Shown one piece after another: positions 55,148-64,000 of a DNA stretch of 64,000 nucleotides. Each line of letters starts with the position of its first letter. Position 1 is the first letter of the stretch. The notes under the pieces are model-generated. The model ran no database searches. It was not told the DNA's origin and was given only the letters and a program-made list of their open reading frames with translations. A program made the translations under genes and the position numbers. Location: positions 1 through 64,000 of the forward strand of contig JBBQHB010000015.1 in the NCBI GenBank assembly GCA_038323575.1, written 5' to 3'. The DNA comes from CAINVV01 sp038323575. GTDB lineage: Bacteria > Bacteroidota > Bacteroidia > Bacteroidales > Prolixibacteraceae.

Positions 55148-55585
55148 TTATTTTCCGTAAGATATTTCGTCGGGAAGTTCGTTGACATCACCTTCCTGGT
55201 AAGGGAAAAATTCTTTCAGCTTCTCCCCTACTTTTGCGATGCCCGAAACAAATCCCTGCACCATTTCTCCCTTTGAGAAATTGCTGACCATCTGACGCTT
55301 AGCATCATCCCAAAAACCCGCTGGCACGACAGCATTGATACCGGCGTCCCCGATTATGGCAAATTTCCGGTCGCCGGTTGAGAGGTAAATCAACACCCCG
55401 TTCCGGAGGGCTGTTTCGTGCATTTTCAATGACTTGAACAACCAGGCCGCCCTATCCAGCACATCGCCTTTGCAGACGGACTCAATATGAACACGAATCT
55501 CTCCGCCTGTCTGGTACTCGGCAGATTTAATGGCCTGAACGACCTGTAGCTCTTCCTCTTTGGAGAGAAATTTATTTGTACTCAT
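55148..55585 (-). CDS. TPM domain protein, short form
   Basis: The 145-aa protein is a TPM domain without signal peptide or membrane helix: FLSKEEELQVVQAIKSAEYQTGGEIRVHIE, HETALRNGVLIYLSTGDRKFAIIGD, AGINAVVPAGFWDDAKRQM. It is the middle gene of the LemA-TPM-TPM unit, 20 bp after LemA and 4 bp before the longer TPM gene. A cytosolic or peripheral partner of the membrane-bound TPM protein is likely. Confidence 0.9.
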   Translation of the reverse strand: MSTNKFLSKEEELQVVQAIKSAEYQTGGEIRVHIESVCKGDVLDRAAWLFKSLKMHETALRNGVLIYLSTGDRKFAIIGDAGINAVVPAGFWDDAKRQMVSNFSKGEMVQGFVSGIAKVGEKLKEFFPYQEGDVNELPDEISYGK

Positions 55586-55605
55586 TCCGTCTTCCGGGAT
55601 TTAAA

Positions 55606-56211
55606 TCAATTTGGTTTTGAAAAATCAACTTTCGGCGCTTTGTCGGCACCTTTTTCAGCCTCGAAATAGGCTTTTTTCTCAAAATTCCGAATAGAAGCGA
55701 TAATACTCTGAGGGAAGAGACGGATATAGGTATTGAATGCCTGGGCCGACTGGTTGAATTTCTGACGTTCAACAGTAATCCTGTTTTCAGTACCTTCGAG
55801 TTGTGCCTGAAGATTCAGGAAATTCTCGTTGGCTTTCAGATCGGGATATTTTTCAACTACGACCATTAACCTTCCTAATGCTGAGGATAATCCACCCTGC
55901 GCTTGTTGAAACTGCTGAATAGATTCAGCGCTCAGTTTTGACGGATCTACTGTTACCGAGGTAGCCTTGGCCCTGGCCTCAACAACTGCTATTAAAGTTT
56001 CGCTTTCATGGGCCGCATATCCTTTGACGGTACTAACCAGGTTCGGAATCAAATCAGCACGGCGCTGGTAGACATTTTCGACCTGCGACCAGGAAGCGGA
56101 AACACCCTCCTCCATGGTAACCATGTTGTTGCCCGTTTTTACAAACCAATTTATAGAAATGAAAATAGACAGTAAAACTACTCCGATTACAATCCATGCT
56201 GTTTTGCTCAT
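55606..56211 (-). CDS. LemA family protein
   Basis: The 201-aa protein has an N-terminal membrane helix (WIVIGVVLLSIFISINWFV) and the helical LemA bundle with SWSQVENVYQRRADLIPNLVSTVKGYA, KYPDLKANENFLNLQAQLEGTENRITVERQKFNQSAQAFNTYIRLFPQ. The family is conserved; its exact role is unknown. It is the first gene of the unit with two TPM genes. Confidence 0.95.
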   Translation of the reverse strand: MSKTAWIVIGVVLLSIFISINWFVKTGNNMVTMEEGVSASWSQVENVYQRRADLIPNLVSTVKGYAAHESETLIAVVEARAKATSVTVDPSKLSAESIQQFQQAQGGLSSALGRLMVVVEKYPDLKANENFLNLQAQLEGTENRITVERQKFNQSAQAFNTYIRLFPQSIIASIRNFEKKAYFEAEKGADKAPKVDFSKPN

Positions 56212-56346
56212 ACTTTTTTAATTTAAAAATATTTGACTTTCGTTGACTAATAAGTGTCAAAAGAGGCTGTGAAGTTACAGAAGAATTTCGGAAATTATTG
56301 GGGATGATGCTTAATTGAAAGGTTTGCGACGCTTGTTATTAATTAT

Positions 56347-56829
56347 TTAACCTTGCTTTTCAATCAGTACAACGGCCTGGACAGATATACCCTCTTCCCT
56401 TCCCTCAAATCCCAGTTTTTCGGTGGTAGTGGCTTTGATGTTGATCTGCTCCTTTGTGCTTTTAAGTATCTCTGCGACAACAGCCTCCATTTGAGGTATC
56501 CAGTCTTGCAATTTAGGCCGCTGAGCTGAAATCGTTGCATCCAGGTTTACCAGGACATAACCTTTCTCGCTGACAAGCCTGTAAACTTCAGCCAGCAATT
56601 TCTTGCTGTCAATATTCTTATATGCTGTTTCCGTATCCGGAAAGTGGTAACCGATGTCCCGCAATCCGGCGGCTCCAAGCAATGCATCACAAATGGCATG
56701 CAGCAGCACATCCCCGTCGGAATGCGCCACAGTACCTTTATCGTGGGGAATCAGTATCCCGCCAAGCCAAAGCTCTTCGCCAACGGAAAGCTGATGCACG
56801 TCGTAACCCTGTCCTATTCTAATATTCAT
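56347..56829 (-). CDS. ispF: 2-C-methyl-D-erythritol 2,4-cyclodiphosphate synthase
   Basis: The 160-aa trimeric enzyme of the MEP isoprenoid pathway forms MEcPP and releases CMP. It has the zinc ligands D10 and H12 (IGQGYDVHQL) and H44 region (HSDGDVLLHAICDALLGAAGLRDIGYHFPDTE), and the C-terminal KATTTEKLGFEGREEGISVQAVVLI. Length is normal. It follows porU on the minus strand, separated by inverted-repeat element C. Confidence 0.97.
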   Translation of the reverse strand: MNIRIGQGYDVHQLSVGEELWLGGILIPHDKGTVAHSDGDVLLHAICDALLGAAGLRDIGYHFPDTETAYKNIDSKKLLAEVYRLVSEKGYVLVNLDATISAQRPKLQDWIPQMEAVVAEILKSTKEQINIKATTTEKLGFEGREEGISVQAVVLIEKQG

Positions 56830-56836
56830 TTTATAT

Positions 56837-56940
56837 TAAGTGACTAAAGTGAGCTAAAGTGACTAAAGTTACTGTAAAGTTAGATTAACGTTCTGAAGTT
56901 ACAAGTACTTTAGGCACTTTAGCTCACTTTAGTCACTCAT
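56837..56940. repeat. ORF-less inverted-repeat element, copy C
   Basis: The left arm (56838-56872) and right arm (56904-56938) are inverted repeats with few differences: AGTGACTAA, AGTGAGCTAA, AGTGACTAAAGT. The spacer holds TTAACG and TTCTGAAG, like the ends inside elements A and B but in the opposite orientation. It lies between the porU stop (whose TGA overlaps the arm edge) and the ispF start. Confidence 0.8.
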
Positions 56941-59900
56941 TTTTGCCAGATTAACCTTCCCGATTTGTGCGCCCGGTTTCCCTTGGTGTCGGTAAGCGTT
57001 ATCCGGTAAAGATATACACCAAAAACCGGAACAGGATTTAATATCCGGGGGTCCCAGTACAAATCCCGAATTTCATAACCCTGCGAAGCAACCAGTTTAT
57101 GCCCTGAGAAGATGATCCGACCCGTCAAATCCATGATCTCCAGATTTCCGTCAAACAGTTCGTCATACCTGTTGTGCGTTATGACAAATCTTGTCAGGGC
57201 AGAAAAAGGATTGGGATAGTTGAATAAGTTATTTATAATCAACGTATTACCGACAACAAAACGAACAGTTACTGCAGAAGAGTTGTTGGCATTGTCCCAT
57301 GCCTTCAGTTTCAGGGAATGCTTTCCTGAAGCAAGTGTCGAAAGCGGGTAATAGATCGTTCCGGATTTCCAGCTCCCCTGGTCGGTCCTGTAAAAGTCGT
57401 TAAGAATCACAGGATTCGCTGTCTGCCCATCCAACTCCAAAACAATGTCGTGGCCGATACCGCCGGTGGAGGTATTGATTCCGCTCTCATCCGACAGGTA
57501 AACCATCAGCAAAGGATTGGTTGAAACAGTGCTCCCATCCTGAAATTTTTCATTTTCGAGGTATAGGTGGATATCCGGTCCGTTATTATCCGCAACAGGC
57601 TGTTCACCCTTCCCGTTAAAATGGATATCGGCAAACGAACCGTTGCCGTCGAAAGTACCATTGCTGAAATAGTATCGAACCAATCCCGGATTCGCGTTAA
57701 AACTGACATCTTTGGGTACCACAAACGAGTAAGTAAAGATACCGTTCATTACCTTCACTTCACCATTGAACAGCAGGTTGTCCTGCACAGCATAAGAAAA
57801 AGGAGGCAAACCACCATTACCCAGTGTTGTTTTACTTGTCGGCTGGTCAAAAACCTTAACCGACAAGATGCCTGAAAACTGCTCCATTTTCTTCCCTTTT
57901 GAATCCTCTATCACACCGCTTATGGTCACCAGACTTAAAGGGGAGACTGTCCCGCCAAACTGGCTAACCTGCTGGTTGTTGATTTCAAGATTCCTGCAAA
58001 CATACTCCGGATAATTCAGGCGCAAGGCGGGGTCTCCGAGCAGGCAGAATTTAAGCGTATTCACAGATCCACTGTTTTCATTTTTTACCTGGCGTATCAA
58101 GTCTCCCAGCCGCATTGCCGCTCCCTTGCTGTCTTTTTCAAATACGTGGTTGAAAAAACTCTTGTTGATATTGAAATTGGAAGCCGAATAAACAAGCCTG
58201 GTGGCCGATAGTAAAGCAATTGCACCACCTGCAGGATGGAAAAGGAGGTGTTCGCCGGCAGATCTTTTCATGATCATGTCCCACCGGCTGAATTCACAGG
58301 TGGCTGTTACAAACAGAGGCAGCCTGTCCTTGTTGGTCCATTTGTCAATATCCTGAATTGTCAGTATTTTTTCATGTGCCAGCCCGTCTTCGCTTGCGTG
58401 TCCGATGTAGTTGACGATTAAATCACCTGTCTGCACAGACCGTCGGATAGCATCATTGACATCAGGATATCGCTCTTCGGGTGTCAATACCTGAGGGTAA
58501 GCATCCAGATAGATTTTTGAAGCAAGGTATTCAGGATTTCTTTTGTTCATCAATGACGCAAGCGTTTCTGAATCATTAACATGAATATTGTTGTCTTCAT
58601 CATCTCCGATGAAGGAGACCTTGTTGCGCCACTCGCCCAAGGTTTGGGCTTCATGGTAATGGATTATTTTGTCCACAGCAATTGTTGCTTCTTCAGCTGA
58701 AACTGCGGGTATCCGCCCAATGCCAATATCTACATTTCCGCCTTGCACCCCGTCGTCGGGATCCAACAGACCAAAAAAATCGTCAGTAACATAGGAATTG
58801 ATTGCACTTAGCGAGTTCTCCGACTGAAAAGAAGGGATCCAATCGGGGTTGTTTTCGTTGGGATCATGAACCGGATCACAGGTCCCTTTACCAAAAAGTA
58901 GCAGGTATTTTAAAGCGGAACCATCAGATCCGAATTTCCGGAAATACAGGTTCCTGACAAAATTGCGAAGGGCAGCGACATCAGGGTATCCGCCGGATAA
59001 TTCATTGAAAACAGATTCCACGGTGACAACTGTGACGGCCATGCCATCCTTATTTCTGTGGTATTCTGCCAGTTGGTTTGCCTGTGTCAGAAACCGTAAA
59101 GGCGCAACGATCAGGAATTGAGGAACCTCCTGGATTTGGAGACCGGAATTTTGTACATCTTCCGTTTTGGTCAATCCTGCGTACTGGCCTGCAGGATCAA
59201 AAAGGATATAATTACGCAGGCTGTCGCTCTTTGCGCGGAATGAGATTTGTCCGTTACTCAGCTGGAAAGGTATTTGAGCCGGTGAAAGCGAATTGGTAAC
59301 CTCCCACAACTGCAAGCCGGATGTTGCACTGCCAATCTGAAATTCGACAATTTTACCCTTTCCCACACTTCTGCTGTCCCTGAAATTCAGAGGTATACCC
59401 CTGTATTGCAGGCTTCTGCGCAGCTGCACTGTGGCATAATCGAACCAGCACTGATCGGAAGGGACACCATTGTATTTGAGCGTAAGGCTGATATCTGTCC
59501 CGGGTAAAACACGGGTCGTTTTGAAAGTTCCTGCCGAAGCAAAATCGTTGTCATATCCCATTTGGACAGGAGCCATGGAAAGATTCCCCAACACACTTCC
59601 GTTGACTGAAACCTCCATCACTGTAAGGGACGTACTCCTGGCCACCGCAGTCACATTGACGGTAATTTGCTCATTTTCGATACGATCCGGAAAGATAAAG
59701 CTCTTTTTCAGCACATTTCCACCCTGCAATAAGGATGAAAACCACCTGTTTCCGGATTCCAACAGGTTTATTTTCTCCTCTTCCCACACTCCGACTTCAT
59801 CATAACCGGTCACTTTTAAATCAGGATTTCCTTCAGGTTGGCCCAATATTGCCAACTTGAGGTCAAGTCCGGCATCTTCCGTCAGAAAGAACCAGGATTT

Positions 59901-60305
59901 GCCACGGGCCGACTGATTCAACTTGTGCATGTATTGCCCGGAAACGGTATCTGACTTCCAGCTGACAGGTCCCTTAACAAAGAATAGCAGTGATTCGGTG
60001 CCGTCAACCTCCCGGAACCGCATAACAGGCAGCTGCATTGGTCCATTTTGTTCGGATCCGGCATTTGATCCGGACAATGCATCATTTCTGCTTCCAAAGA
60101 GTCTTACGGATTCGGGATGCAAAAATCCGATACTTTTAAGCCATGAAAAATTGATTTTATGGATACCCGTAGCGGAAGTTTCAATTTTCACCCATTTACC
60201 ACCTGCAAACAGCGAATTTTCCGTTTCCGGCATGGTACTGTTGCCATTTGCCTGCAGAAAAAGAAAAAAAATAAATATTAGTGTATAACAGAGGCGATTA
60301 AACAT
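56937..60305 (-). CDS. porU: Type IX secretion system sortase PorU
   Basis: I start at the ATG at 60305 (1122 aa); the longer frame begins at a TTG. A signal peptide (FIFFLFLQANGN) leads to a beta-rich N-domain and a gingipain-type C25 peptidase domain: GGNVDIGIGRIPAVSAEEA, catalytic His in NYIGHASEDG (H636) and Cys in FVTATCEFSRWD (C670). The C-terminal 90 residues (FNYPNPFSALTRFVI, MDLTGRIIFSG) are FlgD-like. PorU cleaves C-terminal domains from T9SS cargo at the outer membrane and attaches A-LPS. Both catalytic residues are kept. It is divergent from gldJ. Confidence 0.93.
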   Translation of the reverse strand: MFNRLCYTLIFIFFLFLQANGNSTMPETENSLFAGGKWVKIETSATGIHKINFSWLKSIGFLHPESVRLFGSRNDALSGSNAGSEQNGPMQLPVMRFREVDGTESLLFFVKGPVSWKSDTVSGQYMHKLNQSARGKSWFFLTEDAGLDLKLAILGQPEGNPDLKVTGYDEVGVWEEEKINLLESGNRWFSSLLQGGNVLKKSFIFPDRIENEQITVNVTAVARSTSLTVMEVSVNGSVLGNLSMAPVQMGYDNDFASAGTFKTTRVLPGTDISLTLKYNGVPSDQCWFDYATVQLRRSLQYRGIPLNFRDSRSVGKGKIVEFQIGSATSGLQLWEVTNSLSPAQIPFQLSNGQISFRAKSDSLRNYILFDPAGQYAGLTKTEDVQNSGLQIQEVPQFLIVAPLRFLTQANQLAEYHRNKDGMAVTVVTVESVFNELSGGYPDVAALRNFVRNLYFRKFGSDGSALKYLLLFGKGTCDPVHDPNENNPDWIPSFQSENSLSAINSYVTDDFFGLLDPDDGVQGGNVDIGIGRIPAVSAEEATIAVDKIIHYHEAQTLGEWRNKVSFIGDDEDNNIHVNDSETLASLMNKRNPEYLASKIYLDAYPQVLTPEERYPDVNDAIRRSVQTGDLIVNYIGHASEDGLAHEKILTIQDIDKWTNKDRLPLFVTATCEFSRWDMIMKRSAGEHLLFHPAGGAIALLSATRLVYSASNFNINKSFFNHVFEKDSKGAAMRLGDLIRQVKNENSGSVNTLKFCLLGDPALRLNYPEYVCRNLEINNQQVSQFGGTVSPLSLVTISGVIEDSKGKKMEQFSGILSVKVFDQPTSKTTLGNGGLPPFSYAVQDNLLFNGEVKVMNGIFTYSFVVPKDVSFNANPGLVRYYFSNGTFDGNGSFADIHFNGKGEQPVADNNGPDIHLYLENEKFQDGSTVSTNPLLMVYLSDESGINTSTGGIGHDIVLELDGQTANPVILNDFYRTDQGSWKSGTIYYPLSTLASGKHSLKLKAWDNANNSSAVTVRFVVGNTLIINNLFNYPNPFSALTRFVITHNRYDELFDGNLEIMDLTGRIIFSGHKLVASQGYEIRDLYWDPRILNPVPVFGVYLYRITLTDTKGNRAHKSGRLIWQK

Positions 60306-60468
60306 TAGAGACAACAGATTATTAGCAGATGAACGCAACCGGATTCGGGGTTAAATGTTAAAAAATCGGTGTAAATGATTTTTTTTCCCCTTTAGGTTGA
60401 ACAAAATTAGAAAAATCGATGTTTATAGTGAAGTTGATTGGAGAAAAATGAGTATTCTTTTCATTTTT

Positions 60469-60502
60469 TTGCAATATATTTGTAGCAATAGCGTTAACTT
60501 TG
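60469..60502 (+). promoter_or_regulatory. Candidate gldJ promoter
   Basis: TTG at 60469-60471 is followed after 23 nt by TAACTTTG (60495-60502), and a second element TATATTTG lies at 60475-60482. Either could be used; the start codon is at 60586. On the minus strand TAATTTTG at 60409-60402 may serve porU. The 60306-60585 gap is otherwise AT-rich without a gene. Confidence 0.55.
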
Positions 60503-60585
60503 TGCAAATTCAAATTATTTCTCCTGATGAGGACCTATCGCTGCCTGAATTAAAATTATTTCATGGATTAAACTTTTGAAACTTT

Positions 60586-62031
60586 ATGAAATTATATACA
60601 GTTATACTACTAATCCTCAGTCTATTGACTGTTTCCTGCAAACTCTTACCCAAAAAGAAGAGCGGTTCATCTACGACTGGATGGTCTTACAACGATCCCA
60701 CAAACGGAGGGTTTGAGTATAATGCCAATTATACCCAAACAACCGGACCTGGCCTGGTTTTTATTCAGGGCGGCACTTTCCCGATGGGCAGAGTTGAGCA
60801 GGATGTTATTTTTGAAAACAACAATGCGATTCGCCGGGTAACGATCAACTCCTTTTTTATGGATGAAACAGAAGTGCGTAACGTTGACTGGCGGGAATAT
60901 ATTTTCTGGTTACAAAGAGCCTACCCGCAAAATCCTGAAGTATACCGGTCTGCTCTTCCCGATACGCTTGTTTGGAGAAACGAAATGGCCTATAATGAGC
61001 CTTTTCTCGAGAATTATCTTCGTCACGCAGCCTACTCTGAATACCCGGTTGTTGGTGTTAGCTGGATTCAGGCAAACGATTACTGCAAATGGAGAACGGA
61101 CAGGGTCAATGAAAGGATTTTAATCAAAGACCGTATACTTGCTGAAGACACCAAACAAAGCGGACAAAATGTATTCACATCCGATAGTTACCTGAACGGA
61201 CTTTACAACGGTACAGACGGTAAAAATCCTTTGAAGAATTTGGGGAAAAATGGTACAACCAGAAGGACGAGTATGTCTGATGGAATTGTTTTGCCCCGTT
61301 ACCGTCTTCCTTCTGAAGCGGAATGGGAGTATGCTGCCGTTGCGCTGATTGGCAACACCGATGAGGAAGTAGTTACGAGTCGTCGTATTTATCCCTGGAA
61401 CGGTTCTCACATCCGTTCGACAGAAAAAAATACCCGTGGGGTTTTCATGGCCAACAGTGTCAGGGGACGGGGTGACTATATGGGTTTGGCCGGAGCGCTG
61501 AACGACGGGTTTGAAATCACTGCCCCGGTTAGATCTTTCACACCCAATGATCTCGGCCTTTACTGCATGGCAGGAAATGTGAACGAATGGGTTCAGGATG
61601 TATACAGACCTGCTTCATTCCAGGATTTCAATGAATTTCAGCCGCTTCGCGGAAGTGTATATACCAATTTTAAAAAGGATGACACTGGTAATTTTATGCG
61701 CAATGAATTTGGTGAAATGATCAGGGACACAGTTGCTAATTTCACCAACTTCAAAGACGGTGATTTCCAGTCTAATCTTGATGAATCGATTTGGAAAACC
61801 AAGGACGACTCAATAAAAAGTACTATTAGTACGGAAATTATGTATTCTAACCTTAAAGACAATTATAAATCACGAATTTCTGATCATACCAGGGTTTACA
61901 AAGGCGGAAGCTGGAAAGACCGACCCTATTGGCTCGGTCCGGGTACCAGAAGATACCTTGACGAAAGGAAAGCAACCAACGACTTAGGCTTCAGGTGTGC
62001 CATGACAAAGCTGGGTGATGCTGAACAATAA
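60586..62031 (+). CDS. gldJ: Gliding motility / type IX secretion lipoprotein GldJ
   Basis: The 481-aa lipoprotein (lipobox LTVSCKLL) has a formylglycine-generating-enzyme-like (SUMF1) fold: GPGLVFIQGGTFPMGRVEQD, MDETEVRNVDWREYIFWLQ, RLPSEAEWEYAA, MAGNVNEWVQDVYRP, VYKGGSWKDRPYW, DLGFRCAMT. The start GWSYNDPTNGGFEYNANYTQ and LPDTLVWRNEMAYNEPF distinguish GldJ from GldK. It helps assemble the motor and secretion ring. Proximity to porU and murF supports the call. Confidence 0.92.
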   Translation: MKLYTVILLILSLLTVSCKLLPKKKSGSSTTGWSYNDPTNGGFEYNANYTQTTGPGLVFIQGGTFPMGRVEQDVIFENNNAIRRVTINSFFMDETEVRNVDWREYIFWLQRAYPQNPEVYRSALPDTLVWRNEMAYNEPFLENYLRHAAYSEYPVVGVSWIQANDYCKWRTDRVNERILIKDRILAEDTKQSGQNVFTSDSYLNGLYNGTDGKNPLKNLGKNGTTRRTSMSDGIVLPRYRLPSEAEWEYAAVALIGNTDEEVVTSRRIYPWNGSHIRSTEKNTRGVFMANSVRGRGDYMGLAGALNDGFEITAPVRSFTPNDLGLYCMAGNVNEWVQDVYRPASFQDFNEFQPLRGSVYTNFKKDDTGNFMRNEFGEMIRDTVANFTNFKDGDFQSNLDESIWKTKDDSIKSTISTEIMYSNLKDNYKSRISDHTRVYKGGSWKDRPYWLGPGTRRYLDERKATNDLGFRCAMTKLGDAEQ

Positions 62032-62040
62032 TAATCTTTA

Positions 62041-62066
62041 AACCCCGTCATCAGATGGGGTTTTTT
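62041..62066 (+). terminator. Terminator after gldJ
   Basis: CCCCGTC (62043-62049) pairs with GATGGGG (62054-62060), with one G-T pair and a short loop, followed by six T. murF begins 12 bp later, so read-through is possible. Confidence 0.85.
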
Positions 62067-62077
62067 CTTATTAATTC

Positions 62078-63370
62078 ATGAAGTTAGAAACACTCTATCA
62101 GATTTTTCTTAAGCATCCGCTAGTTGCCACCGATAGCAGGCAAATTGAGGAAGGATCAATCTTTTTTGCTTTGAAAGGGGATAATTTCAACGGCAACACC
62201 TTCGTCCTGACCGCTCTTGAAAAAGGAGCGGCCTATGCTGTCGCTGACGAGGAAGTTTATGCCGTCCATGAAAAGATCCTGCTGGTAGACAACGTACTTC
62301 AAACACTTCAGGACCTGGCAAGGCTTCACCGGCAAAAAATCGGTATTCCCATTCTTGCCATCACCGGGTCAAACGGAAAGACAACAACCAAAGAGCTTGT
62401 CGCTTCAGTACTTTCCAAAAAATTCAAGATTATTTTCACCAAAGGAAACCTGAACAATCATATTGGGGTGCCGCTGACTTTACTGACACTTAAACCCGAA
62501 ACAGAAATAGGTATTATCGAAATGGGCGCCAATCATCCCGGGGAAATTGATCAACTCTGCAAAATAGCACTGCCTGATTTCGGACTGATCACCAATGTTG
62601 GAAAGGCGCACCTGGAAGGTTTTGGATCGTTCGAAGGGGTCATTCAAACGAAAACGGAGCTTTACCGTTTCCTGGAACAAAGACAAGGCACAATTTTCAT
62701 CAATCTGGCCAACCCATTTCTTGCCGGAAATGCAGGAGAAGTCAGGAAAGTAGGTTACACCACAGAACCATCAACCGAAGGGCTGGAGGGTGAAGTCGTC
62801 AGTGCTAAACCTTTCCTTGTCTTCAAAGCGCTCTTCCCAAAAGGCTGGCTGTATATCAAAACCAGGCTCGTCGGAAATTACAACCTCGAAAATGCGCTGG
62901 CTGCTGCTGCAATTGGCCTATATTTCGGTATTGATCCTACTGAAATTGCAGGTGCGATCGAAAGCTACCAACCCGATAACAACCGTTCCCAGATGGTCGA
63001 AACCGGGCACAACAGCCTGTTGATGGATGCCTATAATGCCAATCCGACCAGTACCCGTGCAGCATTGGAAAATTTTGCCCAAATCGAGGCGCCTAAGAAA
63101 GGGGTGATATTGGGAGATATGCTGGAACTTGGATCCGTGGCGCCCGATGAACATCAGAAAATTGTCGATTTTTTGCAAACTATACCAACTGAAGCGCTCT
63201 TTTTGGTGGGTCCAAATTATTCAGCCTGCAGGCTGCCCGGGAATTTTCTCCATTATACTGATGCCGCAGAACTCTCGGATCATTTGCGAAATGTTCAGCT
63301 ATCAGGTTTTATGATGCTGATCAAAGGATCAAGGGGGATGAAACTTGAAACTGTTGTCCGGTATCTGTAA
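62078..63370 (+). CDS. murF: UDP-N-acetylmuramoyl-tripeptide--D-alanyl-D-alanine ligase
   Basis: The 430-aa enzyme adds D-Ala-D-Ala in peptidoglycan synthesis in the cytosol. The N-domain has TDSRQIEEGSIFFALKGDNFNGNTF; the ATP loop is LAITGSNGKTTTKELVASVL (about residues 92-111); IGIIEMGANHPGEI, GKAHLEGFGS and the C-domain LLMDAYNANPTSTRAAL are typical. Length is normal. It follows gldJ, as in other gliding Bacteroidota. Confidence 0.96.
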   Translation: MKLETLYQIFLKHPLVATDSRQIEEGSIFFALKGDNFNGNTFVLTALEKGAAYAVADEEVYAVHEKILLVDNVLQTLQDLARLHRQKIGIPILAITGSNGKTTTKELVASVLSKKFKIIFTKGNLNNHIGVPLTLLTLKPETEIGIIEMGANHPGEIDQLCKIALPDFGLITNVGKAHLEGFGSFEGVIQTKTELYRFLEQRQGTIFINLANPFLAGNAGEVRKVGYTTEPSTEGLEGEVVSAKPFLVFKALFPKGWLYIKTRLVGNYNLENALAAAAIGLYFGIDPTEIAGAIESYQPDNNRSQMVETGHNSLLMDAYNANPTSTRAALENFAQIEAPKKGVILGDMLELGSVAPDEHQKIVDFLQTIPTEALFLVGPNYSACRLPGNFLHYTDAAELSDHLRNVQLSGFMMLIKGSRGMKLETVVRYL

Positions 63371-63496
63371 TCGCATTCCGTAATAATTATTGTAACAAAC
63401 TGATGTTATTTGAAGTAAGAGAAGTAGTGGTAAAATAGTATGCTTTGTGTTACTTTGTGTTCTCAAGAAAAAACAATATCGCATTATTAAATAAGA

Positions 63497-64000
63497 ATGC
63501 CGGAAATTCTAAATCTAAAGGATCATCTCAAACACCCGACTTTTGCATTGATCGGCTCCATATCTGATGCAGAAGGCCTTGAAACCTATGTGATCGGAGG
63601 TTTTGTCCGGGATTTGCTGATGTATCGGAAAAAAGAGCATTACGACATTGACATTGTTACGGTAGGCAGCGGAATAGGCCTGGCAAAGAAAGTTGCCATG
63701 TCCATCAACCCCAAATTGAAAGTAACGGTTTTCAAAAATTTCGGAACTGCCATGTTTCGCGAAAAAGATGTCGATTTTGAGTTTGTCGGCACCCGGAAAG
63801 AGTCTTACAGGCTGGATAGCCGCAAACCGATTGTGGAGGACGGAACACTTGTTGACGATCAGAACAGGCGTGATTTCACCATCAATACCCTGGCAATCTG
63901 CCTGAACAAAGCACATTACGGTGATGTTACGGATCCATTCGGCGGGATGGGTGACCTGGAAAGCAAACTAATCCGAACACCGCTTGATCCGGAAATCACC
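63497..64000 (+). CDS. CCA-adding tRNA nucleotidyltransferase / poly(A) polymerase family (partial)
   Basis: The gene starts at ATG 63497 and runs off the window end (168 codons seen). The class II nucleotidyltransferase core is clear: VIGGFVRDLLM with GG motif, the metal-binding HYDIDIVTVG (DxD), FGTAMFREKDVDFEFVGTRKESY, and DDQNRRDFTINTLAICL, then DPFGGMGDLESKLIRTP. It adds CCA to tRNA 3' ends; this fits a genome in which the tRNA here lacks an encoded CCA. The upstream 63371-63496 gap shows nothing. Confidence 0.92.
   Translation, partial: MPEILNLKDHLKHPTFALIGSISDAEGLETYVIGGFVRDLLMYRKKEHYDIDIVTVGSGIGLAKKVAMSINPKLKVTVFKNFGTAMFREKDVDFEFVGTRKESYRLDSRKPIVEDGTLVDDQNRRDFTINTLAICLNKAHYGDVTDPFGGMGDLESKLIRTPLDPEIT

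Overview
The window comes from a member of the Bacteroidota, most likely the Bacteroidales/Marinilabiliales side. Evidence: a type IX secretion/gliding block (PorU sortase, GldJ lipoprotein), a TonB-dependent receptor with a DUF4249 lipoprotein partner, several Bacteroidota-typical families (DUF2851, DUF3795, TPM/LemA, S23 four-helix-bundle, ORF6N), and promoters of the Bacteroidota form TTG-N19/20-TAnnTTTG (before rpsO, tRNA-Phe and the M23 peptidase gene). Base composition is moderate, mid-40s percent G+C by eye. TGA is an ordinary stop codon here.

Layout. 1-1400: an IS200-type Y1 transposase between arrays of a 104-bp, hairpin-rich repeat (REP-like). 1457-11264: metabolic and accessory genes: a secreted enolase-superfamily enzyme, a GNAT/class V aminotransferase pair, a secreted amidase, a broken membrane-protein gene, DUF3795, an ICMT-like methyltransferase, and a CHASE-PAS-PAS histidine kinase. 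11330-14785: an 1151-aa protein that I identify as a pyrophosphate-type PEP carboxykinase. 15160-17420: a decayed PQQ-propeller gene and two unknown genes. 17629-21653: an operon of DUF362 protein, Tat-exported Gfo/Idh/MocA oxidoreductase and Tat-exported aldo/keto reductase. 21841-26753: a secreted HExxH protein, then TonB receptor and DUF4249. 27202-32621: a complete RND efflux operon (adaptor, pump, TolC). 32680-37940: TPR lipoprotein, deoxynucleoside kinase, and rpsO followed by pnp. 38081-43478: esterase, an S23 element, DUF2851, O-methyltransferase, M16 peptidase. 43547-49555: tRNA-Phe, NmrA-like reductase, acyl-CoA ligase, alaS. 49733-53002: M23 peptidase, MerR regulator, Nif3 protein, coiled-coil zinc-ribbon protein. 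53061-54117: two tandem ORF6N genes. 54319-56211: LemA and two TPM genes. 56347-64000: ispF, porU, gldJ, murF and the start of a CCA-adding enzyme.

The most unusual content is repetitive or structural. (1) A family of near-perfect inverted-repeat elements built from AGTGARCTAA/AGTGACTAA units occurs three times. One copy (39802-40272) encloses a four-helix-bundle (S23) ORF; two short copies (38081-38197 and 56837-56940) are ORF-less but keep similar internal end motifs. (2) The two tandem ORF6N genes each carry a perfect DNA palindrome centred on codons 65/66. The arm sequences differ between the genes, yet each is self-complementary, which is a covariation-like pattern. (3) The Y1 transposase sits among 104-bp REP-like units, and a solitary related copy lies 45 kb away. 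All family names come from reading translated sequence and remembered families; no database search was run.
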